A DNA stretch of 33,765 bases from Azoarcus taiwanensis (GCF_012910885.1 NZ_WTVM01000033.1:1-33765), one strand, 5' to 3'; shown: positions 10,101 to 21,125, counted from the stretch's first letter. Program-made: numbers and translations. The notes: generated from the letters alone by a model not told the origin.

Positions 10101-10343
10101 ATGACCACCTCCACGACCGCCATGGGCATGCTCCCGCTGGCCATTGGCCTGGGGGAGGGCGGCGAGATCATGCGCCCGCTGGCCTTGTCGGTGATCGGCG
10201 GGCTGACCAGTTCGATGATCCTGACCCTGATCGTCGTGCCCTGTCTCTATCTGATTCTGGTGGGAAGCGCGGAGCGTTTGGGTGCGTGGTTGACAGGAAG
10301 AGCGCCGGATCGGGATGACAAACTCGGGCAAACCGAAAGCTGA
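7143..10343 (+). CDS. RND efflux transporter permease subunit (AcrB/MexB superfamily)
   Basis: A 1066-aa protein of usual RND length with two six-helix halves and two large periplasmic loops. Starts at 7143 and 7152 are both possible; AGGA at 7138-7141 is better spaced for 7152. Family signatures are clear: RPVGTMALASVVFVLGFFFL in helix 1, LPEIEYPQIRVTVTYPG in the porter domain, GLALGVGLLLDNAIVVLEN in helix 4, and GGILLIGIVVNNAILLVEYI in helix 10. In helix 4 the Asp-Asp pair of AcrB is Asp-Asn, a variant common in non-AcrB RND groups, so proton coupling would rely on a single acidic residue there. It overlaps the adaptor gene by 20 bp and is surely translated with it. Substrates are unknown; a drug or small-molecule exporter is most likely, and no metal-type features stand out. 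Confidence 0.92.
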   Translation: MAPMSGERHARTRTGGLAALAISRPVGTMALASVVFVLGFFFLRQLPIDLLPEIEYPQIRVTVTYPGVAPEVVEEQVTRVLERSLAATEGVTSIQSRVWEGRTDVDLTFEFGTNLDFALQDAARYLEQARSRMPGDINPPRIRKFDPGQTPVWEGGFGSNVRSEAEVREWVENSLMPQLISIAGVSSVEASGGMVREMEVVVDQERLRSYGLTLADVVSSLAAENVEIAGGRMTSEVFDVSVKTEGKFTSAAEIDNVLLRLPGTARSIRLAEVAQVRDGHREQRVFARLDGVPSTQVQVFKLIGTNTVQVADEVQETLVRLERSGFIPPDIQYQMFRDQTYFIRGALTSVGSAALLGGMLAMLVVLLFLASLRKGFIIGLSIPIALMATFSLMGVGGLTLNIISLGGLALGVGLLLDNAIVVLENISRHREKLGKPALEAAREGTAEVVTAITAGTLTNLAAVVPFLLVTGVAALVFREMILTITFAIVATLAAALTVVPMLAAQLGRVRFQSGLNRSLPLRAFGGLIDWLTGVYRALLPWILRLRWLVLAAAAASLVGAAWLFSQLGNEFLPPMDDGNVYVRVALPQGTPPEDTQAMARQVEDVLRGMPHVQSVFTLAGGSLWGGVVNERSGLAQFLVQLVSVDDRPDVPAGQWILDAQREIRALELPGARIFARPPVIRGLRFTATGNDLAIGVVGPDLDVLRLLAREVAARLDGVPGLEGVDAGTDDQSPLVRVRVDRERAAEFGLSVADVGRAIRDAVDGAVPTRFTSGSQEYDVRVRLPGAAVGDTEVLGNLLVARGNGSAVLLRDVVHFELGTGPATILRENQSRIMRVVADINTSVADAGTVMREVESRLADLALPEQYGLLFGGQWETIEQSNRELTLVIMLAVFLVFVVLAVQYDRLANPLVIITAAPLSLVGVSIILTLTATPVSAPVLLGGILLIGIVVNNAILLVEYIEIGRRNGLAMRDAIVEAGSVRLRPILMTTSTTAMGMLPLAIGLGEGGEIMRPLALSVIGGLTSSMILTLIVVPCLYLILVGSAERLGAWLTGRAPDRDDKLGQTES

Positions 10344-10373
10344 AATCTGCTGACCGCGAGGGACGGGTGAGTG

Positions 10374-12239
10374 TCACTCCGCCCCGGGTGCGTCCATATC
10401 GAACGACGAAAAGCGGTCGCGACCGCCGGCCTTGGCTTCATACAGCCGTCGATCGGCCAAGGAGATCATGGACGCAAGCTTGAAGTCGAGTCCCGGCTCT
10501 TCTGAGTTGACGATGCCAGCGCTGATCGTGACGTTAATGGATTGACCTTCGTACTCGAACTGATGATTACGGATCATTTCCAGGAGGCGCTCGAAAAGCC
10601 GGTGGGTCTGTTCGCGGTTGACCTTGACTGCGATGACGATGAACTCCTCTCCGCCGTAGCGACCAACCAGATCCTGCTCTCTGAAACCTCGCTTGAGGAT
10701 TCCTGCCATTTCACGCAGGACCAGATCTCCGGCCGGATGGCCGTGGCGATCGTTGATTCGCTTGAAGTGATCGACATCGATCATCGCCACGCTGAACTTC
10801 GAACGATCGATGACATGGCGTTTGAGCACGTCCTCGAGACGACGCATCATGTAGCGGCGGTTGAACAACTGGGTCAACTCGTCGTGGGTGGATTCGTGGT
10901 ATCGAAGGTTCTCGACTTGCTTGCGGCTCGTGATGTCGATGATCAGGCCTTCGATGAACGTGCCGGTGCGCGCATCCTCGAGCACGACACCCTGCTCGAA
11001 GACCCACTTCTGCTTGCCGTCCGCTGTATTGATCGGGTACTCAAGCTTCGCAGGTTGTGCGGTCTCGCGTGCCTCAGCCCATGACTGCGCGCAGTAATCG
11101 CGATAGGCAGGGTCGATCAGATCGACAAAGGCCACCTCGCGATTATTAACCAGCATCTGCGGTTCGTAGCCGGTCAACTCACGGCAACCCTCCGAGACGA
11201 ATTGCATGGTCCATTTTTCGTCGAAGCGGCACTTGTAAGCCATGCCGGGCAGGTTGGCCAGCAGAACCGCCTTGCTGCGCTCGCTTTCGGCCAGCGCACG
11301 GTTGAGCTGGCGCAGGCGATAGTTCCAAAGCAGAACCAGTGAAACAACAAGCAGGATGCCGGCCACGATGCGCAGCACGTAGGTGTAGTCAAAGGGCTGG
11401 ATCACCGTTATGTTGATGTGCCTGTTGGCGATCTGCTCGCGCTCCTGAGGCGTAATCGTGGCAATGCCCTTGTTCAGGATGTCGCGCAGCATGGGTTCGG
11501 TCTCGAGTACGCCCATGCGCAGCCTGTTTTCATACTGCTGTGGCGCCTGCCCGTTGATTCTGAGGTTGAACCAGCCTTCGCTTCGAATCGTGTAAGCCGA
11601 GACTGCGAGCGAGCGCAAGGTGAGGTCGGCTTTGCGCTCTTCCAGCATACGGAAGACATCGCGCTCACTCGGCACGGTGACAATCCGCAAATTCGGAAAG
11701 TCACGACGAACGCGCTCCTCGATAGCCGTACCCGAGGGCAACACCATGACCCTCTCGTCGAGCGAGCGGGCATCCGCAATAAAGGGGTGTTCTTCCCTTG
11801 TGATGAATACGTTCGGGTCGACGAACAGCGGCTCGGTGAAGATGAGCCACTCCTCGCGCGCAGGCGTCTGGTTCAGGAAGGGCAGAACAAGTACCTGGCC
11901 GGAGCGGGACAGTGCGATCGCCTCGTCCCAGTCCGAAGGAACAACGTAGTTGAACTCAATGCCCAGTCGCTCGGCGATCAGGTCCAGCAGGTCGGCCGCG
12001 ATCCCGGTGAAACTGCCGTCAGCTTCGATGTATTCGAACGGCTTCCAGTCCGGGTCAGGGGCGACGGTGACAGGCCCAAGCTGAGCCAGATAGGCTCTTT
12101 CTTCGACGGACAGCGGAACGCGGCGCTCGGGGTCGGCATGCGAGCTGGCTGACAGGATGACGAGCAAAAACAACAGGGCGGCTTTCAAGACTGCAGACTG
12201 CTCCGATCCAGCGTTCGACCCGTAGGGGAGTCTAAGCAT
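10374..12239 (-). CDS. diguanylate cyclase with periplasmic SBP_bac_3 sensor, PAS and GGDEF domains
   Basis: A 621-aa membrane signalling protein. Residues 1-36 are a signal sequence (AALLFLLVILSASSHA). Residues about 50-275 form one periplasmic solute-binding domain of the amino-acid-binding family (VTVAPDPDWKPFEYIEADG, FTGIAADLLDLIAERLG, VLPSGTAIEERV). A single membrane helix near 288-307 follows (ILLVVSLVLLWNY), then a PAS domain (about 320-440: MAYKCRFDEKW, FVSEGCRELTGYEP) and a GGDEF domain to the end. The active-site loop is intact as RYGGEEF, and DELTQLFNRRYMMRRLEDVL is the usual entry helix. It should make c-di-GMP in response to a periplasmic small molecule. It lies convergent to the RND gene. 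No RxxD inhibitory site is visible at the expected position: the residues there are FREQ. Confidence 0.9.
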   Translation of the reverse strand: MLRLPYGSNAGSEQSAVLKAALLFLLVILSASSHADPERRVPLSVEERAYLAQLGPVTVAPDPDWKPFEYIEADGSFTGIAADLLDLIAERLGIEFNYVVPSDWDEAIALSRSGQVLVLPFLNQTPAREEWLIFTEPLFVDPNVFITREEHPFIADARSLDERVMVLPSGTAIEERVRRDFPNLRIVTVPSERDVFRMLEERKADLTLRSLAVSAYTIRSEGWFNLRINGQAPQQYENRLRMGVLETEPMLRDILNKGIATITPQEREQIANRHINITVIQPFDYTYVLRIVAGILLVVSLVLLWNYRLRQLNRALAESERSKAVLLANLPGMAYKCRFDEKWTMQFVSEGCRELTGYEPQMLVNNREVAFVDLIDPAYRDYCAQSWAEARETAQPAKLEYPINTADGKQKWVFEQGVVLEDARTGTFIEGLIIDITSRKQVENLRYHESTHDELTQLFNRRYMMRRLEDVLKRHVIDRSKFSVAMIDVDHFKRINDRHGHPAGDLVLREMAGILKRGFREQDLVGRYGGEEFIVIAVKVNREQTHRLFERLLEMIRNHQFEYEGQSINVTISAGIVNSEEPGLDFKLASMISLADRRLYEAKAGGRDRFSSFDMDAPGAE

Positions 12240-12296
12240 TTATTTCCGTAACGCGTTCCAAAGCCGCCAAGGCTTCACTCCGTGCCATCTATTCAA

Positions 12297-12323
12297 ATCC
12301 GGCGGCCCGAGGGCGCGCCGGAT
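12297..12323 (-). terminator. possible intrinsic terminator downstream of ettA
   Basis: A perfect 8-bp inverted repeat, ATCCGGCG/CGCCGGAT, with an 11-nt GC-rich loop lies 30 bp beyond the ettA stop. Read on the minus strand the stem is followed by TTTGAATAG, a weak T tract, so it is a plausible but not strong terminator. Confidence 0.4.
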
Positions 12324-12352
12324 GACTTGCTTAATTCACCGCGTCAGGCCGA

Positions 12353-14017
<1,665 letters not shown>

Positions 14018-14122
14018 GAAGTATCCGGTCCGGTTGGTTTGCGACGGGGCAGAGCTTAACACTGCCGGCGACGCCGATCACGCCCCGTGCCCCGTCCTCA
14101 TCGATATAAGGCGATCAAGCTG

Positions 14123-15127
14123 TCAGTCTGCCCATTCAAGCTGGTAGCTCAGGTCGTGACCGCATTGCTCTGAATACTTCCGGATGGACTTGCGTGTGAG
14201 CTTCAGCTTGACCGCCGGGGTGAGCAGCAAGTCACTGACTTGTCCAAACAAGGTACGGGTCTCGCCCAACGGAGCCGTGTTCGTGTTCGGAAAGCTGACC
14301 TCGACCCTGGCCTGCCGCTGACCCGCGCGATCCAGCAAGCTGGAGAGTCTTTCGAACATCTGCAGCAGCGGATCAGACCGATGCGTCGACCGGTTGGCCG
14401 ACGGCATGAAGTCGACGAAGTGCATCAGGTGGTAGTTCAGGTTGATCCAGAGGTTGTCGGCGTCGATTCGCAGCGGCTCGTTGTCAATCACCCGATGGCA
14501 CTGCAGGGCCTTGAGCTTGTCGAGGCGGTGGAGGTTCCGTTCAAGCTCATCGAGCAGCCCGGTGTAGAACAACCTCAGAACCGAGGGAAAGGCCTCTACC
14601 TGTATCGCCTCGAACTCGCTCAACAACGCCTTCAACCTGGGCAGCTTGTCCGCCTCCATGGCGAAGGTGTTGGTCGCAGTTCCAAGAATCGAATGCAGCA
14701 GGGCCACGTTCGGCGAATGCCCTGGATAGTGGCGGGCCGCGTAATCGTGGCAGAACACCAAGTGTTCAAGGAAGGAGCCGTCAGCATGCTCCATGCTGAA
14801 GTCGCACTCCTCCTTCATGAACCGGACAAGCCTCTCGTCGATCTTCGGCGCGGGTTGGGTGGCCTGCACAGCAGCATAGGCCGCCTCGATTTCGGCCGCG
14901 AACGTGCGATCCCAGACCAACTCCCTGGCCAGCCTCTCGTGCATTGCCTTGCGGGCAATGCCTTCCAACCCCTTGAAGATGGTGCGGTTCAAATCGAAAC
15001 CCGCCATGGGCTGCACCTTCACATGGCCCGCGTGGTCTACCGCGCCCCCCATGGTGATCGCCGCCTTGCGCTGCAAATTCAGCCTTGCGATCAATTCTTC
15101 GCGGTCCTCAGTGGTGTTTGTCTCCAT
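14123..15127 (-). CDS. conserved hypothetical protein, His-rich core
   Basis: A 334-aa soluble protein from ATG 15127 that I cannot assign to a named family. It has no signal sequence or membrane segment. The central part (about residues 108-170) is the most family-like and rich in His, Asp and Glu: CDFSMEHADGSFLEHLVFC, then HDYAARHYPGHSPNVALLH, then SILGTATNTFAMEADKLP. The spacing of these His and Asp residues is reminiscent of metal-binding helical oxygenase or hydrolase cores, which is only a resemblance. The C-terminal third is helical with basic stretches (KLKLTRKSIRKYSEQCGH). It lies 105 bp upstream of ettA on the same strand. Just upstream is the methyltransferase pseudogene, which may mark a disturbed locus. 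Confidence 0.65.
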   Translation of the reverse strand: METNTTEDREELIARLNLQRKAAITMGGAVDHAGHVKVQPMAGFDLNRTIFKGLEGIARKAMHERLARELVWDRTFAAEIEAAYAAVQATQPAPKIDERLVRFMKEECDFSMEHADGSFLEHLVFCHDYAARHYPGHSPNVALLHSILGTATNTFAMEADKLPRLKALLSEFEAIQVEAFPSVLRLFYTGLLDELERNLHRLDKLKALQCHRVIDNEPLRIDADNLWINLNYHLMHFVDFMPSANRSTHRSDPLLQMFERLSSLLDRAGQRQARVEVSFPNTNTAPLGETRTLFGQVSDLLLTPAVKLKLTRKSIRKYSEQCGHDLSYQLEWAD

Positions 15128-15211
15128 GCCGACGCCGTCCCATTCGAGTGGTTTTCGAGCATTTTAGACACCAACTGCTTCGTGGGCATGGGCTCTGAAG
15201 CCAGATATTGA

Positions 15212-15910
15212 TCATGGCGTCAACATCCTACGTAGTTGCCGCCCGTACCAAGGCGTCACCTCCAGGAGCTCATGCGCCAAACCCGGTTGATTCGGCTTCT
15301 CAAAGTGCATGACGTACGCAAGACTTTGACCGAAGAGCGCATGCTTCCAGAAACCAGAAGAGGTCGCCAGGTTGGTGACGGTGCGGCGAGTCTGAACATG
15401 CGGGTCAAAGTCACGTCGACGATCGCTAGAACGCCGCCAGGTTTCAGGGCATTGAACAATTGGAGCAGGGCATCGGCGCGGTTGGGAACCTCCCAGAACG
15501 GTTACCAGGACCGCGCGATCAAAGCGATTGGCTGGGAGCTTTCCGTCGTCGAGCCCTGCTTCGAGAAAATGGACATTGGTCAGATGGGCCGCCTCTGTCT
15601 TGCTCCTTACCCTGGCGAGCATGCCAGGCTGAACATCGAGTGCGACAACAAGACGGTCCCGGCCAACGCTTTTGGGCAAATGGCACGGTCAGGCGCCCGG
15701 GATCAACCCGCATCCACGACGACCACTCCAGGTGAAAGCCCAAGCGTCTCGACGATGAACTTGGCACGGATGGATTTCGTGAATGGGTTATCCAGCTCCA
15801 CAAGCCAAGGCACCCAGACTAGGCACGGCAGGCTCTGACGTCGAGAGGCAAGGCGCCACGGGATCGCAACGAGCGCCATCGCCAGGACGGACAGAAGTGC
15901 GATGAAGTAC
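15212..15910 (-). pseudogene. class I SAM-dependent methyltransferase with N-terminal membrane helix, multiply frameshifted
   Basis: One methyltransferase can be read only by hopping between frames. From about 15905 to 15706 one frame gives a membrane helix (LYFIALLSVLAMALVAIPW), WVPWLVELDNPFTKSI and VVVVDAG, then stops at 15705-15703. A second frame continues with PGRLTVPFAQK (about 15702-15660). A third gives LVVALDVQPGMLARV and FDRAVLVTVLG (to about 15490). A fourth gives EVPNRADALLQLFNALKPGG (to about 15410). The third frame then resumes with DPHVQTRRTVTNLATSSGFW to the stop at 15212. The pieces are in order and collinear with the family, including motif I (DAG...PG), so at least four frameshifts have accumulated. 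No start codon is evident above 15905, where a TGA interrupts the frame. Confidence 0.85.
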
Positions 15911-16158
15911 AGGCCATGTCAGCCGATCGCCGGCGTTGGAAGCACAGTGAGTGGTTGCTCCTGACCAATAGAATGAGTTTGAGGAGCGGAGTCGCGTGCT
16001 TCGGAAAAAAACATCCGTGAAATCATCGGCCGCAAGGCGGTTCCGGTCTGGAGCAGGTCGCAGTAGCGGCCCGCGTTGCCGTGGAATCGGGATCCTATGG
16101 CGGGCCGGCCGGATCGACAAACTGCAGCGTTGCACGGCTTGTCCGGCACTCATGCGTG

Positions 16159-17559
16159 TCAGCCTACGATGCGGTCGAGCACCAGCAGCCACCCGCACAG
16201 CAGGCCGGTGGCGGCGATCACGTAGCGTCCATTCCACGACCAACCTGCCACTTGCGGACTCACGCCCGCCATGCGTCCGGCGATCAGGATGGAGGTAGTC
16301 ACCGGCGACGAACTGATCGCCATGGTCCAGCCGCTCATGGTGGCCAGCGCCAGCAGCGTGGGCGACAGGCCGAATAGCTCCGGCTGGGACATCGAGGACA
16401 GGATGATGGTCCCCACCAGCACCGGGTTCAGACCGAACTGCGGCAGGACCGCCATCAACAGCAGCACCAGCAGCGCCACCGGCAAGCCGTCCAGGCCGAG
16501 CATCTGGAGCAGTTCGGCGAAAGTCTCGCTCGGGATGGCGGCCGCGATCAGCGTCCCCATCAGCCCCGCGGCCGCGAGCACGCAGACTTCGGTGCGCATG
16601 CTGCCGAACTGGTCGGGCGCGCGCCGCCGCAGACGGGCCGCCGAAAGCCCCGCGGCGCGCAACAAGCCCCGGCGCATGCGCTGGCTGATCATCCAGACGA
16701 ACGCGGCGGCCGGGGCCGTCAGCAGGATGGAGATCGGCAATGGAATCGCGGCGAACTCGTCGAGGGCCGCGGCAGCGAGGAATACCGCTAACGCCAATGC
16801 GAAGAAGCGCGTGATCGGCACCCAGCCCCGCGGTGGAGACACTGGCTTCGCGACCAGGGAGGCCAGATGGCGCGGCGCTTCGCGCTGATCCCACAGCCAG
16901 CCGAACGCGAGCAGCAGCAACATGGTCAGCAAGCCGAGCGGAAGCACGCTGCGCCAATCCACCGCCGGCACCATCGACAGGATCATCGCCAGCGTGATCG
17001 ACAGCGGCGAGCCGAGCGGCGCGGTGCCGAATCCGCGGATCATCGCGCTGAACATCCTGCGGGCACGGACTTCCTGCACGATCCGGTGGCCAGCGGCAGC
17101 CGCCAGCGTGTTGGCGCGCTGGACCATGGTGCCGAGCAGATTCAGCACCGCCATGTTGAGCAACACGCCGATCAGGAACGCCCCGCCGCTGAGCGTGGCG
17201 TAGCGCTTGGCGGGCGGCTGTGCGATGACCACCTCGCCACACTGGCGGACCAGCGGCGAAGTGGCCGCGGCTTCGCGCAGAAACGACAGCGCGGCGAGGA
17301 AGGTGCCGAACCACGCGGCACGGTTGAAGGCTTCGAGCAGGGCTTGCAGCGGATCGCCGCTGAACCAGGGCAGGGTCAGGATCATCACGGTCGCTATCGT
17401 GACCAGTACCCGCGGTAGCCGGGTCAGGCGTGGCCATTCGAGCGCGACATAGGCGATCAGGGCGACATGGCTGGCGAGCGCGAGCGCGAGCGTGCCGCTG
17501 AGCTGATAGCCCAGCGTGAGTACCATGACCAGCGGCAACAGCCAGGAGGCAGGGGGCAT
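16159..17559 (-). CDS. polytopic inner-membrane protein, putative transporter
   Basis: A 466-aa protein with about ten to twelve hydrophobic helices and few polar loops; I do not recognise its family by name. Two halves show related features. The first contains GFGTAPLGSPLSITLAMILS after a helix pair; the second contains LPQFGLNPVLVGTIILSS and then MAISSSPVTTSILIAGRMAG. Gly/Ser/Thr/Pro-rich breaks inside membrane helices in both halves are typical of ion-transporter-superfamily carriers with an inverted repeat (ArsB, DASS and similar), so a carrier of that general kind is my inference. The end of the gene is 12 bp from the dehydrogenase stop (17572) when read upstream, so the two genes are probably one transcript, with the dehydrogenase first. 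Substrate unknown; a hydroxy- or keto-acid would fit the partner. Confidence 0.7.
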   Translation of the reverse strand: MPPASWLLPLVMVLTLGYQLSGTLALALASHVALIAYVALEWPRLTRLPRVLVTIATVMILTLPWFSGDPLQALLEAFNRAAWFGTFLAALSFLREAAATSPLVRQCGEVVIAQPPAKRYATLSGGAFLIGVLLNMAVLNLLGTMVQRANTLAAAAGHRIVQEVRARRMFSAMIRGFGTAPLGSPLSITLAMILSMVPAVDWRSVLPLGLLTMLLLLAFGWLWDQREAPRHLASLVAKPVSPPRGWVPITRFFALALAVFLAAAALDEFAAIPLPISILLTAPAAAFVWMISQRMRRGLLRAAGLSAARLRRRAPDQFGSMRTEVCVLAAAGLMGTLIAAAIPSETFAELLQMLGLDGLPVALLVLLLMAVLPQFGLNPVLVGTIILSSMSQPELFGLSPTLLALATMSGWTMAISSSPVTTSILIAGRMAGVSPQVAGWSWNGRYVIAATGLLCGWLLVLDRIVG

Positions 17560-17571
17560 GGCTGGCAGCGT

Positions 17572-18504
17572 TCAGTAGCCCCGGGCCGGGTCGACCGCTC
17601 CCGACACCGCAGCGCCGGCCTCCATGTTCCGGATCTTCGCGACGATCTGCGCGATGGTCGCCTCGCGCAAGGTGCGCGCCGAGACGTGAGGGGTGATCGT
17701 GATCTGCGGGGTGCGCCAGAATGCGTGTTCGGCCGGCAGCGGTTCCTCGCGAAATACATCCAGCGTGGCTGCGGCGACATGCTCGTCGACGATCGCCCGC
17801 AGCAAGTCTTCTTCCACGAGATGTTCACCGCGGCCGACGTTGATGAGCACCGCCCCGGGAAGCAGCGCCGAGAAGAACGCATGATCCATGATGTCGCGGG
17901 TTTCGTCGGTTAGCGGGAGCGTATTCACGACGATGCGGGTGCGGGCGAGCATCGCCTGCAGTCCCGCCTTGCCGCTGAAGACCTCGATGCCGCCCAACTC
18001 GCGTTCGCTGCGCACCCAACCGGCGACAGGGTAATCCAGCGCGGCGAGCGATCGTGCCACGCGTGCGCCGATATGACCCAGCCCGAGCACCCCGACCGGC
18101 CATTTCGATCGTTCGATGGGGCGATGGATCCGCCACAGCCCCTCGCGCTGCTGCTCACGATAAACCGCCATGTCGCGGGTGCGCTCGACGACCTGGTGGA
18201 TGACGAACTCGGCCATCTGTACCGACATTCCGGCATCTTCGAGGCGGATGATCGGCACGCCGGCCGGCAATGCCTCCAGGCCGAGCAGGCCGTCGACGCC
18301 GGCACCGAGGTTGAACAAGGCCTTGAGCCGGCGTTCGCGCGCGAACAGGTTCGCGGGCGGGCGCCACACCACGGCATACTCGGCATCGTGGACCTGGCCG
18401 TCGTCCTTCCAGACGATCACTTCGGCCTCGGGGTGCTCGCGTTCGATCTCGTTGGTCCAGCGTTCGGGCCGCGGGTCGGCAGCGACAAACAGGATCTTCG
18501 GCAT
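17572..18504 (-). CDS. D-2-hydroxyacid dehydrogenase, glyoxylate/hydroxypyruvate reductase A-like
   Basis: A 310-aa protein from ATG 18504 (MPKILFVAADPRPERW); the open frame extends upstream through a terminator and is not coding there. It belongs to the D-isomer-specific 2-hydroxyacid dehydrogenase family, GhrA branch, which reduces glyoxylate, hydroxypyruvate or other 2-keto acids with NAD(P)H. The Rossmann motif is VGVLGLGHIGARVARSL near residue 137. The catalytic trio is present: Arg in LINVGRGEHLV, Glu in LDVFREEPLP, His in ITPHVSA. The residue after the second strand region is WVRSERE, where Arg favours NADP(H). It lies directly before the membrane-protein gene and just beyond the terminator of the acyl-CoA dehydrogenase operon, so it is outside that operon. 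Confidence 0.88.
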   Translation of the reverse strand: MPKILFVAADPRPERWTNEIEREHPEAEVIVWKDDGQVHDAEYAVVWRPPANLFARERRLKALFNLGAGVDGLLGLEALPAGVPIIRLEDAGMSVQMAEFVIHQVVERTRDMAVYREQQREGLWRIHRPIERSKWPVGVLGLGHIGARVARSLAALDYPVAGWVRSERELGGIEVFSGKAGLQAMLARTRIVVNTLPLTDETRDIMDHAFFSALLPGAVLINVGRGEHLVEEDLLRAIVDEHVAAATLDVFREEPLPAEHAFWRTPQITITPHVSARTLREATIAQIVAKIRNMEAGAAVSGAVDPARGY

Positions 18505-18522
18505 TTGGGATCTCGCAACGAC

Positions 18523-18549
18523 TAAAAAAGACGCCCCGCGAACGGGGCG
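18523..18549 (-). terminator. intrinsic terminator of the acyl-CoA dehydrogenase operon
   Basis: A perfect 7-bp stem CGCCCCG/CGGGGCG with a CGAA-type tetraloop (18532-18549) is followed, read on the minus strand, by CTTTTTTAG. It lies 32 bp after the stop of the small acyl-CoA dehydrogenase gene, a textbook rho-independent terminator. Confidence 0.85.
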
Positions 18550-18581
18550 ACAAGAGGGAGGGAATGTAACTTTTCGGCGCG

Positions 18582-19700
18582 TCAGGCGGCAAGTGTCCTG
18601 CGGTAGTGGTCCAGGTGATCGAGCGTCGAACCGAAGGTCTTCTCGATCGCGAACAACCGCTTGAAGCAATGCGAGATATCGAGCTCGTCGGTGACGCCCA
18701 TGCCGCCGTGAATCTGCACCGCCTGCTGTCCGACGAAGCGGCAGGCCTCGCCGACGACGACCTTGGCCGCGGACAAGGCGGTGGCGCGCCGGGCCGCGTC
18801 GCCATCCAGTGCCCGGACCGCCGCGAGATAAGTCATCGAGCGGGCTTGCTCGACATGTATCAGCATGTCGGCCATGCGATGCTGGAGCGCCTGGAACTTG
18901 CCGATCGGCACGCCGAACTGCTTGCGGGTGCGGGCATACTCGATCGTGGTGTCCAGGCTGCGCTGCAGCACGCCCAAGGCTTCGCCGCACAACGCGGCGA
19001 GGCCCGTGTCCAGGACCGCGAGCAGTGCGTCACTGGCGTCGCCCTGGCCAAGGCGGCGGGATTCCGGCAGATAGACCTGTTCCAGGAACACGTCCGCGGC
19101 GCGGGCACCGTCGACCGATGGATAGCCGGCCAGGCGTACGCCCGGTGTGTCGCGGTCGAGCGCGAACAGCGCGACGCCGTCCTCGACCAGGGCGCTGACC
19201 AGTAGCATTCCGGCCTGCGAGGCGTGGCGGATCACTGACTTGCGCCCGTCCAGCAGGTAGCCCGCGCCGATGCGTGTGGCGCGGGTCTCGATCGCCAGGG
19301 GTTCATGACGCGTGCCAAGCTCGTCGTGCGCGAAGGCGACGATCAACTCGCCGCCGAGCATCCGCTCCAGCCACTCTCCGCGTTGGTCGGGGCTGGCGAG
19401 CGTCGCGATCGCCCGGGTCGACATCACGGCGCTGGCAAGATAAGGCTCGACCAGCAGGCCCTTGCCGAGGGCGGACATCACCAGCATGGTCTCGACCGGA
19501 CCGGCGTTCAGGCCGCCATCTTCCTCGGGCACGAGCAGCGCGAGCAGACCGAGGTCCGCGAGTCCTTGCCAGACGGTCTCGCTCATGCCGGTTTCGCTGG
19601 CGATGATGCGGTTGCGGGTCTCGAATCCGTACTCCTTGGATACGAAGCGCTCGGCCGTGTCCACGAGCATGTTCTGTTCTTCGGTGAAAGAGAAATCCAT
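18582..19700 (-). CDS. acyl-CoA dehydrogenase, small-subunit type (PimD-like) of a heteromeric pair
   Basis: A 372-aa FAD flavoprotein of the acyl-CoA dehydrogenase family, starting MDFSFTEEQNMLVDTAERFV. Helical N-terminal, middle beta and C-terminal helical domains are all recognisable. FAD-contact motifs are present in the last domain: ARTRKQFGVPIGKFQALQHR and VQIHGGMGVTDE. The usual catalytic Glu is missing at both known positions. The C-terminal loop reads FAIEKTFGSTLDHL in place of a YEGT segment, and the alternative position in the preceding helix reads LDTGLAALCG. The gene lies 11 bp after its larger partner. The pair resembles PimC/PimD of pimeloyl-CoA metabolism and the mycobacterial FadE26/27-type heteromers. 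By analogy this chain supplies FAD contacts and its partner supplies the base. Electrons would go to the ETF encoded at the right edge. Confidence 0.88.
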   Translation of the reverse strand: MDFSFTEEQNMLVDTAERFVSKEYGFETRNRIIASETGMSETVWQGLADLGLLALLVPEEDGGLNAGPVETMLVMSALGKGLLVEPYLASAVMSTRAIATLASPDQRGEWLERMLGGELIVAFAHDELGTRHEPLAIETRATRIGAGYLLDGRKSVIRHASQAGMLLVSALVEDGVALFALDRDTPGVRLAGYPSVDGARAADVFLEQVYLPESRRLGQGDASDALLAVLDTGLAALCGEALGVLQRSLDTTIEYARTRKQFGVPIGKFQALQHRMADMLIHVEQARSMTYLAAVRALDGDAARRATALSAAKVVVGEACRFVGQQAVQIHGGMGVTDELDISHCFKRLFAIEKTFGSTLDHLDHYRRTLAA

Positions 19701-19711
19701 CGATCTGCCCC

Positions 19712-20908
<1,197 letters not shown>

Positions 20909-20954
20909 GCGGGCCTCTCAGGATGGCAGAGCAACAATGTTCGTTGCTAAGGAC

Positions 20955-20987
20955 TGCAGTGCAGACATAAGGATTGGAATGCAGACG
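20955..20987. promoter_or_regulatory. operator-like site upstream of the acyl-CoA dehydrogenase operon
   Basis: CTGCAGTGCAGACATAA at 20955-20971 is identical to the sequence at 29319-29335. It contains the inverted repeat CTGC-AGT-GCAG. A second TGCAGAC follows at 20981-20987, exactly 20 bp after the first (20961-20967), so the two copies face the same side of the helix. The site is 47 bp from the dehydrogenase start codon. It is a likely binding site for the IclR-family protein encoded at 32091; binding itself is inference. Confidence 0.6.
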
Positions 20988-21125
20988 AAGAATAATTGAT
21001 CATCCTCATTGTTGCAACCGGAAATCGCGCTGTAATGGCAACACTTGTGTCGCGCTATTACCAATCAGCGTGCGCTGGTTGACGGAGTCCCCGGCATGCG
21101 ACGCAGTTCCCAATCCGGTTTGGAT

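Noticed and set aside
15788-17437. 549-codon minus-strand frame overlapping the membrane protein and pseudogene
   Set aside because: Out of frame with the clear membrane-helix pattern of 16159-17559 and extremely Arg/Ala/Gly/His-rich. It only joins noise across two loci.
18505-18990. Upstream extension of the 2-hydroxyacid dehydrogenase frame
   Set aside because: It would pass through an intrinsic terminator and lie antiphase within the acyl-CoA dehydrogenase gene. The family N-terminus starts exactly at ATG 18504.
20930-21019. AGCAAC/GTTGCT inverted repeat and GTTGCAAC palindrome in the divergent region, and a TTATTG/CAATAA repeat upstream of the TAXI receptor (about 26463-26484)
   Set aside because: Short and AT-rich, and not shared between promoters in a consistent form. 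I could not separate them from chance in promoter-like DNA, so they are not called as operators.
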